From NCBI RefSeq assembly GCF_001189965.1, contig NZ_LFLU01000006.1, positions 62,001 to 126,000 on the forward strand: a stretch of DNA of 64,000 nt, written 5' to 3'. Source of the stretch: Herbaspirillum rhizosphaerae. GTDB taxonomy: Bacteria; Pseudomonadota; Gammaproteobacteria; Burkholderiales; Burkholderiaceae_D. Position 1 is the first letter of the stretch. Every line of letters starts with the position of its first letter. Below are positions 54,043-63,373 of this stretch, in pieces. The position numbers and the translations under genes are program-made. The notes under the pieces were generated by a model. That model was not told where the DNA came from and searched no databases. It saw only the letters and a list, made by a program, of their open reading frames with translations.

Positions 54043-56285
54043 GCAGTCCTTCCGTTCCGGCGCCGGCGCCTGCTGCGGTCCGGCCTCCTTTCGGACAACA
54101 GCTGCGCGAAGCCGCCGCCGACTGGTGGCAGACCGAATTCCCCAACTGGATCTACGTCTTCAAGATGGTCTTTGCCGGTTTGCTGGCGCTGGGCATCGGC
54201 TACGGGCTGGATCTGGAGTCGCCGCGCTCCGGCCTGATCACGGTCTTCATCGTGATGCAGCCGCAAAGCGGCATGATCCTGGCCAAGAGTTTTTATCGCG
54301 TCATCGGCACGCTGGTCGGCTCGGTCGCCATCTTCGTCTTCGTCGGCCTGTTCGCGCAGACGCCGGAGCTGTTCCTGCTGGCGACCGCTTTGTGGATCGG
54401 CCTGTGCACGCTGGGCTCGGCGCACAATCGCAACTTCCGTTCCTACGGCTTCGTGCTGTCCGGCTACACGGTGGCGCTGATCGGCCTGCCGGCGGCGCTC
54501 AATCCGGCGCTGACGTTTGACTCGGTCATGACCCGCGTGACGGAAATCACCGTCGGCATCGTCTGCGCCGGCGTGGTCAGCGCGCTGGTGTTTCCGCAAG
54601 CCAGCGCGCCCGGACTAGTGCGCATCATCCGCGGCCGCTTCACCGCCTTCGTCGACCTGATCGGCGCCACGCTGGGCGGCACCGCCGACCGCAAGGCGCT
54701 GGAAGCCACCAACGCCCGCTTCGTCGGCGACATCATCGGCCTGGAAGCGCTGCGCAGCTCCGCCATTTTCGAAGACCCGGAAATCCGCCTGCGCAGCGGC
54801 CGCCTGACCCGCATGAACAGCGAGTTCATGGCGCTGTCGACCCGCGTGCACGCCCTGCATCAGTTGATGAACCGCCTGCACGACAGCAACAACCCCTCCG
54901 CACAACTGGTAATCAACGCGATCACGCCCTACTACAGCGAAGTGCAGCCTTTGCTTACCCGCAGCGGCGGCGAACCGGTAATGACGGCAAGCGACGCCGC
55001 CGATGCCGCACTCAAGCTGGAAGCCTATAAACAGGAGCTGCCGCGCCGTGTGCGCACCACGCGTGCCATGCATGCCGAGGCATTCGGCGACGACGCCATC
55101 CTCGATTTCGATACCGCCTCCGAATTGCTGTATCGCGTGATCGACGAGCTGCATGCCTACACGCTGACCTACGCCTCGCTGGTGCAGCGTCGCCACGAAC
55201 GCGAACAATGGGAGCATGCCTACGCTCCAAAAACCAGCCTGGCCATCGCCAGCATCGCAGGCGCCCGCGCCGCCATCACGCTGATCGGCCTGTCGGCGTT
55301 CTGGATCTTCAGCGGCTGGCCCAGCGGCGACGTGGCAGCGCTCAATGCCGCCGCCTTCTGCGCCATCACCTCGGCCGCGCCGGATCCGGCCAAGGCCACG
55401 CGCACCGTCACCATGGGTGTGGCGCTGGCGGTCGTGCTCGGTTATTTCTATACCTTCCATATCGTGCCGCAGCTTGACGGCTTCTGGATGCTGGCCGCCG
55501 CGCTGACGCCGGTGCTGATGCTGGCGGTGCTGCTGACAACCAGGCCGTCGCTGGCCGGTTACGGACTGGGCATCTGCATCTTCTTCCCGTTTGTGGCGGT
55601 GCCCGACAACCTCGCCCACTTCAACGCCGCCGGCTATCTCAACGAATGCATCGCGCTGATGGTGTCGCTGATCGTGACCACGGTCTCCTTCATGCTGCTG
55701 TTGCCGCCCACCACCAACTGGACCGTGCGCCATCTGGAAAAGCAATTGCGCAAGCAAGTCGTCCAGGCTTGTTTCGGCAAGCTGGCGCATCTGGCGCTGC
55801 AATTTGAAAGCGGCACGCGCGACCTGATGCACCAGATCACCATGGTCACCGGCAGCCGCCCGGCGCTGCGCAAGAACGCCTTCGGCTGGATGTTCTCCAC
55901 GCTGGAAATCGGCCATGCCGTGATCGAGCTGCGCACCGAACTGCACGGCATCCGCAGCGGCAATCCGGAGCTGCTGCCGGATTCTGCCTACACCGCGCTC
56001 AATCGCCTGCGCGAAACCTTGCCGGCGCTGTTCGAACAACCCACGCCTGCCACGCTGGCGGCGGTGCTGGGCGCCAACAACAACGCCATCGCCGAAGTGC
56101 AGCGCGCCATCGGCCCGCACTATCGCGAACGCAGCGAGCGCCATCGCTTGCAGCGCACGCTGAGCTACCTGCACTTCATCCGCACGGCGCTGCTGGATCC
56201 GCAATCGCCGCTGCAACCCATGCATCAGGACGGGGGCGCCAACACTCCCCCGGCAACCCATTCAGGAGCAAACCATGCCGCGTGA
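54039..56285 (+). CDS. FUSC-family inner membrane transporter (AaeB/FusB-like)
   Basis: 748 residues, GTG start overlapping the previous stop. Two membrane blocks (about 40-185 and 405-560), each followed by a soluble domain: WIYVFKMVFAGLLALGIGYG with the later PRSGLITVFIVMQPQSGMIL in the first and FWIFSGWPSGDVAALNAAAF in the second. These are the features of AaeB and fusaric-acid-resistance proteins, which move aromatic carboxylic acids to a periplasmic adaptor. Operon neighbours are an outer-membrane channel, DUF1656 and HlyD genes. Substrate is inferred only at class level. Confidence 0.9.
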   Translation: MSSPSVPAPAPAAVRPPFGQQLREAAADWWQTEFPNWIYVFKMVFAGLLALGIGYGLDLESPRSGLITVFIVMQPQSGMILAKSFYRVIGTLVGSVAIFVFVGLFAQTPELFLLATALWIGLCTLGSAHNRNFRSYGFVLSGYTVALIGLPAALNPALTFDSVMTRVTEITVGIVCAGVVSALVFPQASAPGLVRIIRGRFTAFVDLIGATLGGTADRKALEATNARFVGDIIGLEALRSSAIFEDPEIRLRSGRLTRMNSEFMALSTRVHALHQLMNRLHDSNNPSAQLVINAITPYYSEVQPLLTRSGGEPVMTASDAADAALKLEAYKQELPRRVRTTRAMHAEAFGDDAILDFDTASELLYRVIDELHAYTLTYASLVQRRHEREQWEHAYAPKTSLAIASIAGARAAITLIGLSAFWIFSGWPSGDVAALNAAAFCAITSAAPDPAKATRTVTMGVALAVVLGYFYTFHIVPQLDGFWMLAAALTPVLMLAVLLTTRPSLAGYGLGICIFFPFVAVPDNLAHFNAAGYLNECIALMVSLIVTTVSFMLLLPPTTNWTVRHLEKQLRKQVVQACFGKLAHLALQFESGTRDLMHQITMVTGSRPALRKNAFGWMFSTLEIGHAVIELRTELHGIRSGNPELLPDSAYTALNRLRETLPALFEQPTPATLAAVLGANNNAIAEVQRAIGPHYRERSERHRLQRTLSYLHFIRTALLDPQSPLQPMHQDGGANTPPATHSGANHAA

Positions 56286-56475
56286 AATTTCTTTCTTCGA
56301 CGCCTACGTGCCGACGCTGCTGCTGGCCGTGATCGTGGCCGGCGCCATTGCGCTGCTGGCCGACCGCATCCTGGTGCGCATCGGCTTGTACAACCTGGTG
56401 TGGCATCCGGCGCTGTTCCGGGTCAGCCTGTTCACCTGCATCGCGGCGCTGCTCGGCCTGGCCATTTACAGTTAG
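56275..56475 (+). CDS. DUF1656 small membrane protein (AaeX-like)
   Basis: 66 residues, two membrane helices (YVPTLLLAVIVAGAIALLAD and VSLFTCIAALLGLAIY) joined by a loop with VRIGLYNLVWHPALFR, the DUF1656 signature. The start overlaps the end of the FUSC gene by 11 bp. In aaeXAB-type operons this small protein always accompanies the FUSC and HlyD proteins; its role is unknown. Confidence 0.9.
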   Translation: MPREISFFDAYVPTLLLAVIVAGAIALLADRILVRIGLYNLVWHPALFRVSLFTCIAALLGLAIYS

Positions 56476-56533
56476 CCTGAAAAAACGGCAGCTTCAGAAA
56501 AACAGATACGGAATCAATCAGGAGTAATCCATC

Positions 56534-57421
56534 ATGTCGGTCAAAACCATTTTCAGATTCATCATCACGGCGCTGATTTTCCTTGCCGCCATCTTCCTGG
56601 CGTGGACGCTATGGCAGCACTACATGGTCTCGCCATGGACCCGCGACGGCCGCGTGCGCGCCGATGTCGTCAACATCGCGCCGGATGTCGCCGGCCAGGT
56701 GGTCGATCTGCCGGTGCGCGACAACCAGCTGGTGCACAAGGGCGACCTGCTGATGCAGATCGACCCGTCGCATTACCAGCTGGCGCTGCAGCAGGCCGAA
56801 GCCGCCGTATTGGCGCGCAAGGCCGATCTCGACATGCGCCGCGCCCAGGCACGCCGCCGTGCCGACATGGACAGCTTGGTGGTCTCTCGTGAAAACCGTG
56901 AAGACGCAGGCAGCCAGGTCACCGCCGCCGATGCGCAATACCAGGTCGCCGTCGCCCAGCGCGACGCCGCCAAACTCAACCTCGACCGCACCAAGGTGTA
57001 TGCGCCGGTCGACGGCTACATCACCAACCTGAACGTGCGCCGCGGCGATTACGCCAGCGTGGGCGCAGCCAAGATCGCCATCATCGACAGCCATTCGTTC
57101 TGGGTATACGGGTATTTTGAAGAAACCAAGCTGCCCTACGTCGCCGTCGGCGACAAGGCCAAGATCCAGCTGATCAACGGCGCTACACTGCGTGGCCACG
57201 TCGACAGCATTTCACGCGGGATCTATGACCGGGACAATCCGCAAAGCCGCGAGCTGCTGGCCGACGTCAACCCGACCTTCAACTGGGTGCGCCTGGCGCA
57301 ACGGATTCCGGTGCGGATCCATATCGATGAGGTGCCCAAGGATGTCTTGCTGGCGGCAGGCCTGACCTGCACCGTGACGCTGGAACCGGGTAGCCAGAGC
57401 AAGACTGCTTCGGCCAAATAA
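56534..57421 (+). CDS. HlyD-family periplasmic adaptor (AaeA/EmrA-like)
   Basis: 295 residues. One N-terminal membrane helix (FIITALIFLAAIFLAWTLW), then WTRDGRVRADVVNIAPDVAG, the biotinyl-lipoyl strand typical of AaeA, a short helical hairpin, and the second lipoyl half (APVDGYITNLNVRRGDYASV). It bridges the FUSC transporter to the outer-membrane channel. CAGGAG lies 9 bases before the ATG. Last gene of the operon; its end is 9 bp from the convergent mntH stop. Confidence 0.92.
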   Translation: MSVKTIFRFIITALIFLAAIFLAWTLWQHYMVSPWTRDGRVRADVVNIAPDVAGQVVDLPVRDNQLVHKGDLLMQIDPSHYQLALQQAEAAVLARKADLDMRRAQARRRADMDSLVVSRENREDAGSQVTAADAQYQVAVAQRDAAKLNLDRTKVYAPVDGYITNLNVRRGDYASVGAAKIAIIDSHSFWVYGYFEETKLPYVAVGDKAKIQLINGATLRGHVDSISRGIYDRDNPQSRELLADVNPTFNWVRLAQRIPVRIHIDEVPKDVLLAAGLTCTVTLEPGSQSKTASAK

Positions 57422-57430
57422 ACCAGGCGC

Positions 57431-58747
57431 TCAGGTAAACAGCTGCACCACCAGCCACACATTCGCCGCGCTGATGCCGAGGAACAACATCCATGCCAGC
57501 GCGGCCAGCCACATCGGATTGACGAAGTCGCCCATCAGATCGCGCCGGCTGGTCAGCCGGATCAGCGGATACATCGCAAACGGCAATTGCAGGCTCAGCA
57601 CCACCTGACTGAGCACCAGCAGGCGTCCGACCGAATGCTCCCCCAGCGTCAGCACGCCGATCAATGCGGGAATCAGCGCCAGTCCGCGCGTCACCATGCG
57701 GCGCTGCCAGCATGGAATTTTCAGTTTCAGGAAACCTTCCATGATCACCTGGCCGGCAATCGTGCCGGTGAAGGTCGAACTCTGTCCCGCGGCAAACAAA
57801 CCGATACCGAACAAAATCGCCGCCAGCGATGACCCGGTAATCGGATCGAGCAAGTGATACGCCACATCCAGATCCACCACATCGGTGCGGCCGCTGCTAT
57901 GAAACGCCGACGCCGCAAGGATCAGGATCGCGGCATTGATCGCCATCGCAATCAGCAACGACACCGTGGTATCGATACGCGTGTAGCGAATCGCCTCCAG
58001 CAAGCTGCTGCGATCGCGCCTGACGGCGCGCGTCTGCACGATGGAAGAATGCAGATACAGGTTATGCGGCATCACCGTCGCCCCCAGCACGCCGATGGCC
58101 AGATACAGCGGCTCACGGCTCGACAGCGTCGCCAGCGACGGCACGAAGCCCTGCACCACCGCATGCCAGTCGGCCTTGACGAAAGCCAGTTGCGTGAAGA
58201 GGCAAACTGCGATCGTTACCACCAATCCGAGGATGATCGCCTCGACCTGGCGGAATCCGCGTCCCTGCAAGCCCAGCACGATCACCGTATCCAGCGCCGT
58301 CAGCAGCACGCCGACCGGCAGCGACACGCCCAGCAACAATTTGAACGCCAGCGCGCAGCCCAGCACCTCGGCCAGATCGCAGGCGATGATGGACAGTTCG
58401 GCGAATACCCACATGCCCTTGCCCACCGCCGGCGGATAATTTTCACGCGAATGAATGGCGAGATCCTTGCCGGTGACGATGCCCAGTCTTGCGCACAGGC
58501 ATTGCAGCATGATCGCCGCCAGGCTCGACAGCATCACCACGAACAGCAACTGATAGCCGAATTGCGAGCCGGCCTGGACCGAGGTCGCCCAGTTGCCCGG
58601 GTCCATGTAGCCGATGGAAATCAGCAGGCCGGGGCCGACGTAGACTTTGAGCTTTTGCCAGACAGTGGCATGTGGCGGCACCGAGACGCTGCCGGAAACT
58701 TCAGAAGGACAAAAAGGCGCAGTGGCAGTCGTTGGCAGGCGGAACAT
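57431..58747 (-). CDS. mntH: Nramp divalent metal transporter MntH
   Basis: 438 residues, 11 membrane helices. The metal-site motifs are present: DPGNWATS in helix 1 and MPHNLYLHSS in helix 6 (with the metal-coordinating Met-Pro-His context). It imports Mn2+ (and Fe2+) with protons. The start used is ATG 58747; there is no good ribosome site, and the first 30 residues are poorly conserved, so an internal start cannot be excluded. The gene is 32 bp after moaE, too close for a manganese riboswitch. Confidence 0.92.
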   Translation of the reverse strand: MFRLPTTATAPFCPSEVSGSVSVPPHATVWQKLKVYVGPGLLISIGYMDPGNWATSVQAGSQFGYQLLFVVMLSSLAAIMLQCLCARLGIVTGKDLAIHSRENYPPAVGKGMWVFAELSIIACDLAEVLGCALAFKLLLGVSLPVGVLLTALDTVIVLGLQGRGFRQVEAIILGLVVTIAVCLFTQLAFVKADWHAVVQGFVPSLATLSSREPLYLAIGVLGATVMPHNLYLHSSIVQTRAVRRDRSSLLEAIRYTRIDTTVSLLIAMAINAAILILAASAFHSSGRTDVVDLDVAYHLLDPITGSSLAAILFGIGLFAAGQSSTFTGTIAGQVIMEGFLKLKIPCWQRRMVTRGLALIPALIGVLTLGEHSVGRLLVLSQVVLSLQLPFAMYPLIRLTSRRDLMGDFVNPMWLAALAWMLFLGISAANVWLVVQLFT

Positions 58748-58779
58748 GTTTTATTGTTGTTGAGGAGGTAGAGAAAAGA

Positions 58780-59253
58780 TCAATCCGCTTTCAGCTGCCA
58801 TTTCGGCTGCCATTTTGACACCGCCTGGTCGTCGCTCTCGCGCGCATCCACCCAGCGTGCGCCGTCGGGCGTCTGTTCTTTCTTCCAGAACGGCGCCTGC
58901 GTCTTGAGGTAATCCATGATGAACTCGCAGGCGGCAAAGGCTACGCCGCGATGCTTCGACGTCACGGCAACCAGCACGATCTGGTCCAGCGGCTGCAAGG
59001 GCCCGACGCGATGGATCACCAGCGCGTCGAAAATCTCCCAGCGCGCCTTGGCGTCGGCCACGATCTGTTCCAGCGCCTTTTCGGTCATGCCGGGATAGTG
59101 TTCCAGCTCCATCTCCTGCACGCTGGCGCCGTCGTTGAGATCGCGCACGGTGCCGACAAAGCTGACCACCGCGCCCACCTTGGGATTGGTCAGGCGCAAT
59201 GCAGCGATTTCGGCGCTGAGGTCAAAGTCGGCAGTCTGGACGCGGATAGGCAT
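58780..59253 (-). CDS. moaE: Molybdopterin synthase catalytic subunit MoaE
   Basis: 157 residues. GAVVSFVGTVRDLNDGASVQ is the family start, followed by LEHYPGMTEKAL, VIHRVGPLQPLD and the active-site KTQAPFWKKE. With the thiocarboxylated MoaD it adds sulfur to precursor Z. It lies 3 kb away from moaD and moeA, separated by three unrelated same-strand genes, and immediately precedes mntH. The C-terminal WQPKWQLKAD tail is slightly longer than usual. Confidence 0.94.
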   Translation of the reverse strand: MPIRVQTADFDLSAEIAALRLTNPKVGAVVSFVGTVRDLNDGASVQEMELEHYPGMTEKALEQIVADAKARWEIFDALVIHRVGPLQPLDQIVLVAVTSKHRGVAFAACEFIMDYLKTQAPFWKKEQTPDGARWVDARESDDQAVSKWQPKWQLKAD

Positions 59254-59336
59254 GGGAAAGTCAGGACGTAAATGGAATCGCCCTCATTGTACCCAATGTC
59301 TTGCAAGCATCGGCCAAGTCAGCGACCGCAGAAACG

Positions 59337-59363
59337 ACAAGTCCCGGACCGGCCGGGACTTGT
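59337..59363 (-). terminator. Hairpin terminator between the permease and moaE
   Basis: An 11-bp perfect stem, ACAAGTCCCGG with CCGGGACTTGT, and a 5-base loop, 20 bp after the gluconate-permease stop. The U run on the minus strand is short (CGTTTC), so confidence is moderate. Confidence 0.6.
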
Positions 59364-59383
59364 TCAGGTATGCGGGAACGCTA

Positions 59384-60760
59384 TCAGACGAGAATTCCCC
59401 ACAGCAGCAGCGTCATGCCCAATCCGACCACCGAGACAATGGTCTGGATCACCGACCAGGTGGCAAAGGTCTGCTTGAGATCGAGGCCGAAGTATTCCTT
59501 CACCATCCAGAAGCCGGCGTCGTTGACGTGGCAGAAGAACACCGAGCCTGCGCCGATGGCCAGCGCCATCAAGGCATTGTGCGTGCCGGACAGGCTCGCC
59601 ACCAGCGGCGCGACGATGCCGGCGGTGGCGGTCGTCGCCACCGTTGCCGAGCCGGTCGCCTGACGCAGCGCCACGGCGATCAGCCATGCCAGCAGGATCA
59701 GCGGCACGTGGGTGCCGGTGGCGACCTTGGTGATGGTGTCGCTGATGCCCGCCGTCAGCAGCGCCTGCTTCAGGCCGCCGCCCGCACCGATGGTCAACAG
59801 CAGACCGGCGATCGGCGGCAAGGCCTTGCGCAGGATGGCGCCGACTTTGGTGCGGTCGGTGCCCTGCGCCCAGCCCAGCACGATCACGGCAAACAGCACC
59901 GTCACCGTCAGCGCGATAATCGGCTCGCCGAAGAAGTTGAGCATTTCAAACAAGGTGGTTTCAGGCGTGACCCAAATCTTGGCAACGGTGCGGCCCAGCA
60001 TCAGCACCACCGGCAGCAGGATGGTCACCAGCGAAGGCAGGAAGCCCGGTTGCAGCTCGGCCGCCTGCTGGCCCTTGAACAAGGCGCCGATCTGTTCCGG
60101 CTCGCCGATCGGCATGCGCGGCGCAAGCCACATGCCATACAGCGGCCCCGCCAGGATCACCGCCGGAATCGCCACGATAAAGCCGAGCAGCATGGTGGTG
60201 CCGAGATCCGCATGCAAGGCGCTGACCGCAATCAGCGGGCCCGGATGCGGCGGCAGCAAGGCGTGCAAGGTGGTCATGCCGGCCAGCGCAGGAATCGCCA
60301 CGCGCAAAATCGGTTGCTGCGAACGGCGCGCCATCACGAAGATGATCGGCGCCATCATCACCAGGCCGACTTCGAAGAACAGCGGCAAGCCGACGACCAG
60401 CGCCACCAGCGCCATCATCCACGGGATCGCCTGGCCTTTGGCGTATTTCAGCAAGGTCGTGACGATCTTGTCGGCCGCCCCGGAGTCCGCCATCAAGGCC
60501 CCGAGCATGGCGCCCAGCGCGATGATGATGCCGGCTTCGCCGAGGATGCTGCCGGCGCCTTTGCTGAACGCCGAAGCGATCTTTTCCAGCGGCAAGCCGG
60601 CGCCCATGCCGGCGATGAAGGTGCCGAGCAGGATGGACAGGAAGGGAGCGATCTTAAGAACGCTGATCAGCACAACGATGCCGATCAAGGCGATGAGAAC
60701 GGATAGCAGCAGGCGCGTATCCTGGGCCGCCCAGGCGGCAATTTCAGTGGTCAGGTGCAA
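59384..60760 (-). CDS. GntP-family gluconate/sugar-acid permease
   Basis: 458 residues, 12-14 membrane helices, GntP/GntT family: AGMGAGLPLEKIASAFSKGA, LGEAGIIIALGAMLGALMAD, and TTLHALLPPHPGPLIAVSAL near residue 170, the strongly conserved PPHPGP motif. Imports gluconate or a related aldonic acid with protons. The start is TTG at 60760, supported by AAGGAGA six bases before. No gluconate kinase is nearby, so the substrate is uncertain. Confidence 0.88.
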   Translation of the reverse strand: MHLTTEIAAWAAQDTRLLLSVLIALIGIVVLISVLKIAPFLSILLGTFIAGMGAGLPLEKIASAFSKGAGSILGEAGIIIALGAMLGALMADSGAADKIVTTLLKYAKGQAIPWMMALVALVVGLPLFFEVGLVMMAPIIFVMARRSQQPILRVAIPALAGMTTLHALLPPHPGPLIAVSALHADLGTTMLLGFIVAIPAVILAGPLYGMWLAPRMPIGEPEQIGALFKGQQAAELQPGFLPSLVTILLPVVLMLGRTVAKIWVTPETTLFEMLNFFGEPIIALTVTVLFAVIVLGWAQGTDRTKVGAILRKALPPIAGLLLTIGAGGGLKQALLTAGISDTITKVATGTHVPLILLAWLIAVALRQATGSATVATTATAGIVAPLVASLSGTHNALMALAIGAGSVFFCHVNDAGFWMVKEYFGLDLKQTFATWSVIQTIVSVVGLGMTLLLWGILV

Positions 60761-60861
60761 GATATCTCCTTGTCTTCAATGTATGAGCGTCTCCTCACCT
60801 GGTTTTCTCCTTGCCTTGCACTACTCCGGCGCTCGGCATTTTTTCTTCAGCTACTTTTTCT

Positions 60862-61494
60862 TCAACTGCGCTTGACCGTCGCCAGCAAGGCGCCGGCGCC
60901 GATGAAGGTCGCGCCGGACAAGCGATTGAACATCTTCGCCCGCCCCGGCGTGCGCAGCCACGGCGCCACACGCGCCGCAAAGTGCGCATAGAACGTCAGC
61001 CAGAACAATTCGAAACAGACGAAGGTCGCACCGAGAATAAGAAACTGCGGCAACTGTGCGGCCTGCGGATTGATGAACTGCGGGAAGAACGCGGTGAAGA
61101 ACAACAGCGCCTTGGGATTGCTTCCTCCGACCAGGAATCCTTGCCAGTACAAGCTGGCGCGCGACTTTGCTGTTGCCGGCGCTTGCCCGTCATCCACGCC
61201 TATCGTGCTTTGGGTCGAGAAAAAAGTTCGCACGCCAATATACGCGAGATAGGCGACGCCACACCATTTCAAAATGAGAAAGACCTTCTCCGAAACTGCA
61301 AGAATCACCCCCAGCCCGGAGGCCGACACGATCATGATCAGGCATACCGCCGTCACGCTGCCCAGCGCTCCCGCAAACGCGCGCCGCACGCCGTGATGGA
61401 TGCCGTTGGTGATGCACATCAGCACACTGGGACCGGGCGTGACGGTCAGCACGAATACGGCGGCGAGATAGAGGAAGAAGGTTTGCAGCGTCAT
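60862..61494 (-). CDS. LysE-family exporter (RhtB type)
   Basis: 210 residues, six membrane helices. The N-terminal VFVLTVTPGPSVLMCITNGI with TPGPS and GxxxALG-like FAGALGSVTAV are the RhtB/LysE signatures; NPKALLFFTAFFPQFI is the second conserved block. Exports amino acids or homoserine lactone-like compounds; substrate unknown. It is 63 bp after the methyltransferase gene on the same strand. Confidence 0.88.
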   Translation of the reverse strand: MTLQTFFLYLAAVFVLTVTPGPSVLMCITNGIHHGVRRAFAGALGSVTAVCLIMIVSASGLGVILAVSEKVFLILKWCGVAYLAYIGVRTFFSTQSTIGVDDGQAPATAKSRASLYWQGFLVGGSNPKALLFFTAFFPQFINPQAAQLPQFLILGATFVCFELFWLTFYAHFAARVAPWLRTPGRAKMFNRLSGATFIGAGALLATVKRS

Positions 61495-61557
61495 GCTCGT
61501 TGTTCTTGTTGATAAAGGCGTTGAAAGTAAGTTGAAAGCAAGTCGAGGATCGCGAAC

Positions 61558-62199
61558 TCATGCAGGCTTGCGCCACACCGTCGCCAGCCACGCCTGCTCG
61601 GCGCGCAGCAAGCCATCGGGACGGTAATAATGCCGTATCTCGACAAAACCTGCTGCCGTCATGAAAACGCGCCACGCTTCCAGATCGTGATAGGAGCCGT
61701 AGCGCCCGCTGCTCCACCCTTCGCTGTTGCTGCCGCGCGGGTTGGAACAGAACAGCACGCCGTCCGGCCTGAGCGTGTTGTACAACTGGCCCAGCACGCG
61801 CGGCAGCTCCGCAACCGGCACGTGGAACAGCGAGGCATTGGCAAACACGCCGTCGAAAAATGCTTCCGGCAAATCCAGCTCGAAGAAGTTCTGATGCCAG
61901 ACTTCGCAACCCGAATCCGCACGCGCCATCTCGACAAAACTGGCGGTGCCATCGAGGCCGATGGCGCGATGCCCCAGCCTGGTGAATGTCTGCAAATCAC
62001 GCCCCGGCCCGCAGCCGAAATCCAGAATGGTCAGCGGCGCCGAAGGCGATGAAGATTCTGCAATGGCGTCGAGCAAGGCATTGATGTTCTGGCTGACGTC
62101 ATGGTCGCGCGTGCCTTCGCGGAAGTCGACGGCGCGTCCTTCGTAGTGCGCCAGCGTACCGCCGGCGATGACATCGAGTTGTTCTTTCGGCAGCGGCAT
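61558..62199 (-). CDS. Class I SAM-dependent methyltransferase
   Basis: 213 residues. Motif I is ILDFGCGPGRDLQTFTRLGH, motif II lies at GLDGTASFVEMAR, and LFHVPVAELPRVLGQLYNTL with LRPDGVLFCSNPRG form the later core. Methyltransf_11/25 type; substrate unknown. The ATG at 62199 has TGAGGA five bases before; the frame is open to 62349, but that would overlap moaD. It follows moaD by 23 bp in the minus-strand run moeA, DUF817, moaD, methyltransferase, lysE. Confidence 0.88.
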   Translation of the reverse strand: MPLPKEQLDVIAGGTLAHYEGRAVDFREGTRDHDVSQNINALLDAIAESSSPSAPLTILDFGCGPGRDLQTFTRLGHRAIGLDGTASFVEMARADSGCEVWHQNFFELDLPEAFFDGVFANASLFHVPVAELPRVLGQLYNTLRPDGVLFCSNPRGSNSEGWSSGRYGSYHDLEAWRVFMTAAGFVEIRHYYRPDGLLRAEQAWLATVWRKPA

Positions 62200-62222
62200 G
62201 ATTTTCCTCACACTCAATCGCC

Positions 62223-62480
62223 TCAACCGCCCGTGACCGGCGGGAAGAAGGCCACTTCGCCGCCCTCTTCGATCAGGGTGCCGGGCTCGACCATGTTGTG
62301 ATCGTAGGCCATGCGCAAGGCCTTCTCCGGCGACAGCACTTCCATCCACAGGCCGCCGCGGCCCATCAGGAAAGCGCGCACGTCGCCGACGGTCTTGACG
62401 TGATCCGGCAGATCGACAATCTCTTGCGTCACGCCGAGCGCTTCACGCACGCTGGCAAAAAAACGGAGTTCTATTTTCAT
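62223..62480 (-). CDS. moaD: Molybdopterin synthase sulfur carrier subunit MoaD
   Basis: 85 residues, ubiquitin-like. KIELRFFASVREALGVTQEI is typical, and the essential C-terminal Gly-Gly (FFPPVTGG), which is thiocarboxylated, is present. AGGA precedes the ATG at 62480; an in-frame TTG at 62489 is too near it. Acts with MoaE. Placed between the DUF817 gene and the methyltransferase gene. Confidence 0.93.
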   Translation of the reverse strand: MKIELRFFASVREALGVTQEIVDLPDHVKTVGDVRAFLMGRGGLWMEVLSPEKALRMAYDHNMVEPGTLIEEGGEVAFFPPVTGG

Positions 62481-62522
62481 GTGTTTCAAATCCTAAAAAT
62501 TGCAGTACATCAATCACGCCTT

Positions 62523-63365
62523 TCAAGGCGCAACATGGATTTTGGGGCGAATGTGCTTGAGCTGCGCAACGATGGTAAAGGTCATCACCACCAGCAAGGC
62601 CCAGGCGCTCCACTTGCCGATATGCACCGTGGACCAGGCGCCGATCTGATTCGGATAGCGCCAGATGCCGAAAAAGGTGCTGATGTTTTCCGCCAGCCAG
62701 ATGAAGAAACCGATCAGCAAAAACGCCAGCAGCAAAGGCATCTTGCGGTCGCGGTCATAGGGACGGAACACCACCGTCGTGCGCGCATACAAGCCCAGCG
62801 CACAGGCGCCCAGATACCAGCGGTAGTCGCCGATATAGTGATGCGTGAAAAAATTCAGATAGATCAGCACCGCAATCAGCGTCGCCATCCAGTATGGCGG
62901 ATGGTGCAGGATGCGCAAGTGAAACAGGCGCCAGGCCTGGATGATATAGCTGCCGACGGCGGCGTACATGAAGCCGGAAAACAGCGGCACGCCGAACAGC
63001 TTGGAATACGCAAAATCCGGATAGCTCCACGACTGGATCTGCCCTGAAGTCTTGAACACTTCCAACGCAAAACCGACAACGTGGAACACGCTGATCGCCT
63101 TGAGCTCGTCCATGGTTTCGATGCCGGTCCTGACCATCCAGAACTGTACCGCCAGGGCGAACAGCAACAAGGCGTCATAACGTGCGATCCCGAACAAGCC
63201 CTGACGCGGCATCAGAAAAATCGCCGCGAAGAACAGCCCCGCGAACAGACAGGAGCGCGCTTCCTTGATGCCGAAGTACCAGAACTCGACAACAAAGCGC
63301 CGCGGCCCGGCAAGCGCCAGACGCTCCGCAGGGGCCATCAGATGACGATCGAGATTGGCGAGCAT
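62523..63365 (-). CDS. DUF817 family membrane protein
   Basis: 280 residues, seven to eight predicted helices. FWYFGIKEARSCLFAGLFFA, GIETMDELKAISVFHVVGFA, EVFKTSGQIQSWSYPD, and FFTHHYIGDYRWYLGACALG mark the DUF817 family, with several conserved His and acidic residues near the membrane faces. Function unknown. It starts 8 bp after the moeA stop and precedes moaD by 42 bp, so it is transcribed within the cofactor gene run; a role in molybdenum metabolism is only a possibility. Confidence 0.85.
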   Translation of the reverse strand: MLANLDRHLMAPAERLALAGPRRFVVEFWYFGIKEARSCLFAGLFFAAIFLMPRQGLFGIARYDALLLFALAVQFWMVRTGIETMDELKAISVFHVVGFALEVFKTSGQIQSWSYPDFAYSKLFGVPLFSGFMYAAVGSYIIQAWRLFHLRILHHPPYWMATLIAVLIYLNFFTHHYIGDYRWYLGACALGLYARTTVVFRPYDRDRKMPLLLAFLLIGFFIWLAENISTFFGIWRYPNQIGAWSTVHIGKWSAWALLVVMTFTIVAQLKHIRPKIHVAP

Positions 63366-63373
63366 GGCCGGCG

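Noticed and set aside
58748-58779. Manganese riboswitch before mntH
   Set aside because: Only 32 bp between moaE and mntH; no room for the yybP-ykoY fold.
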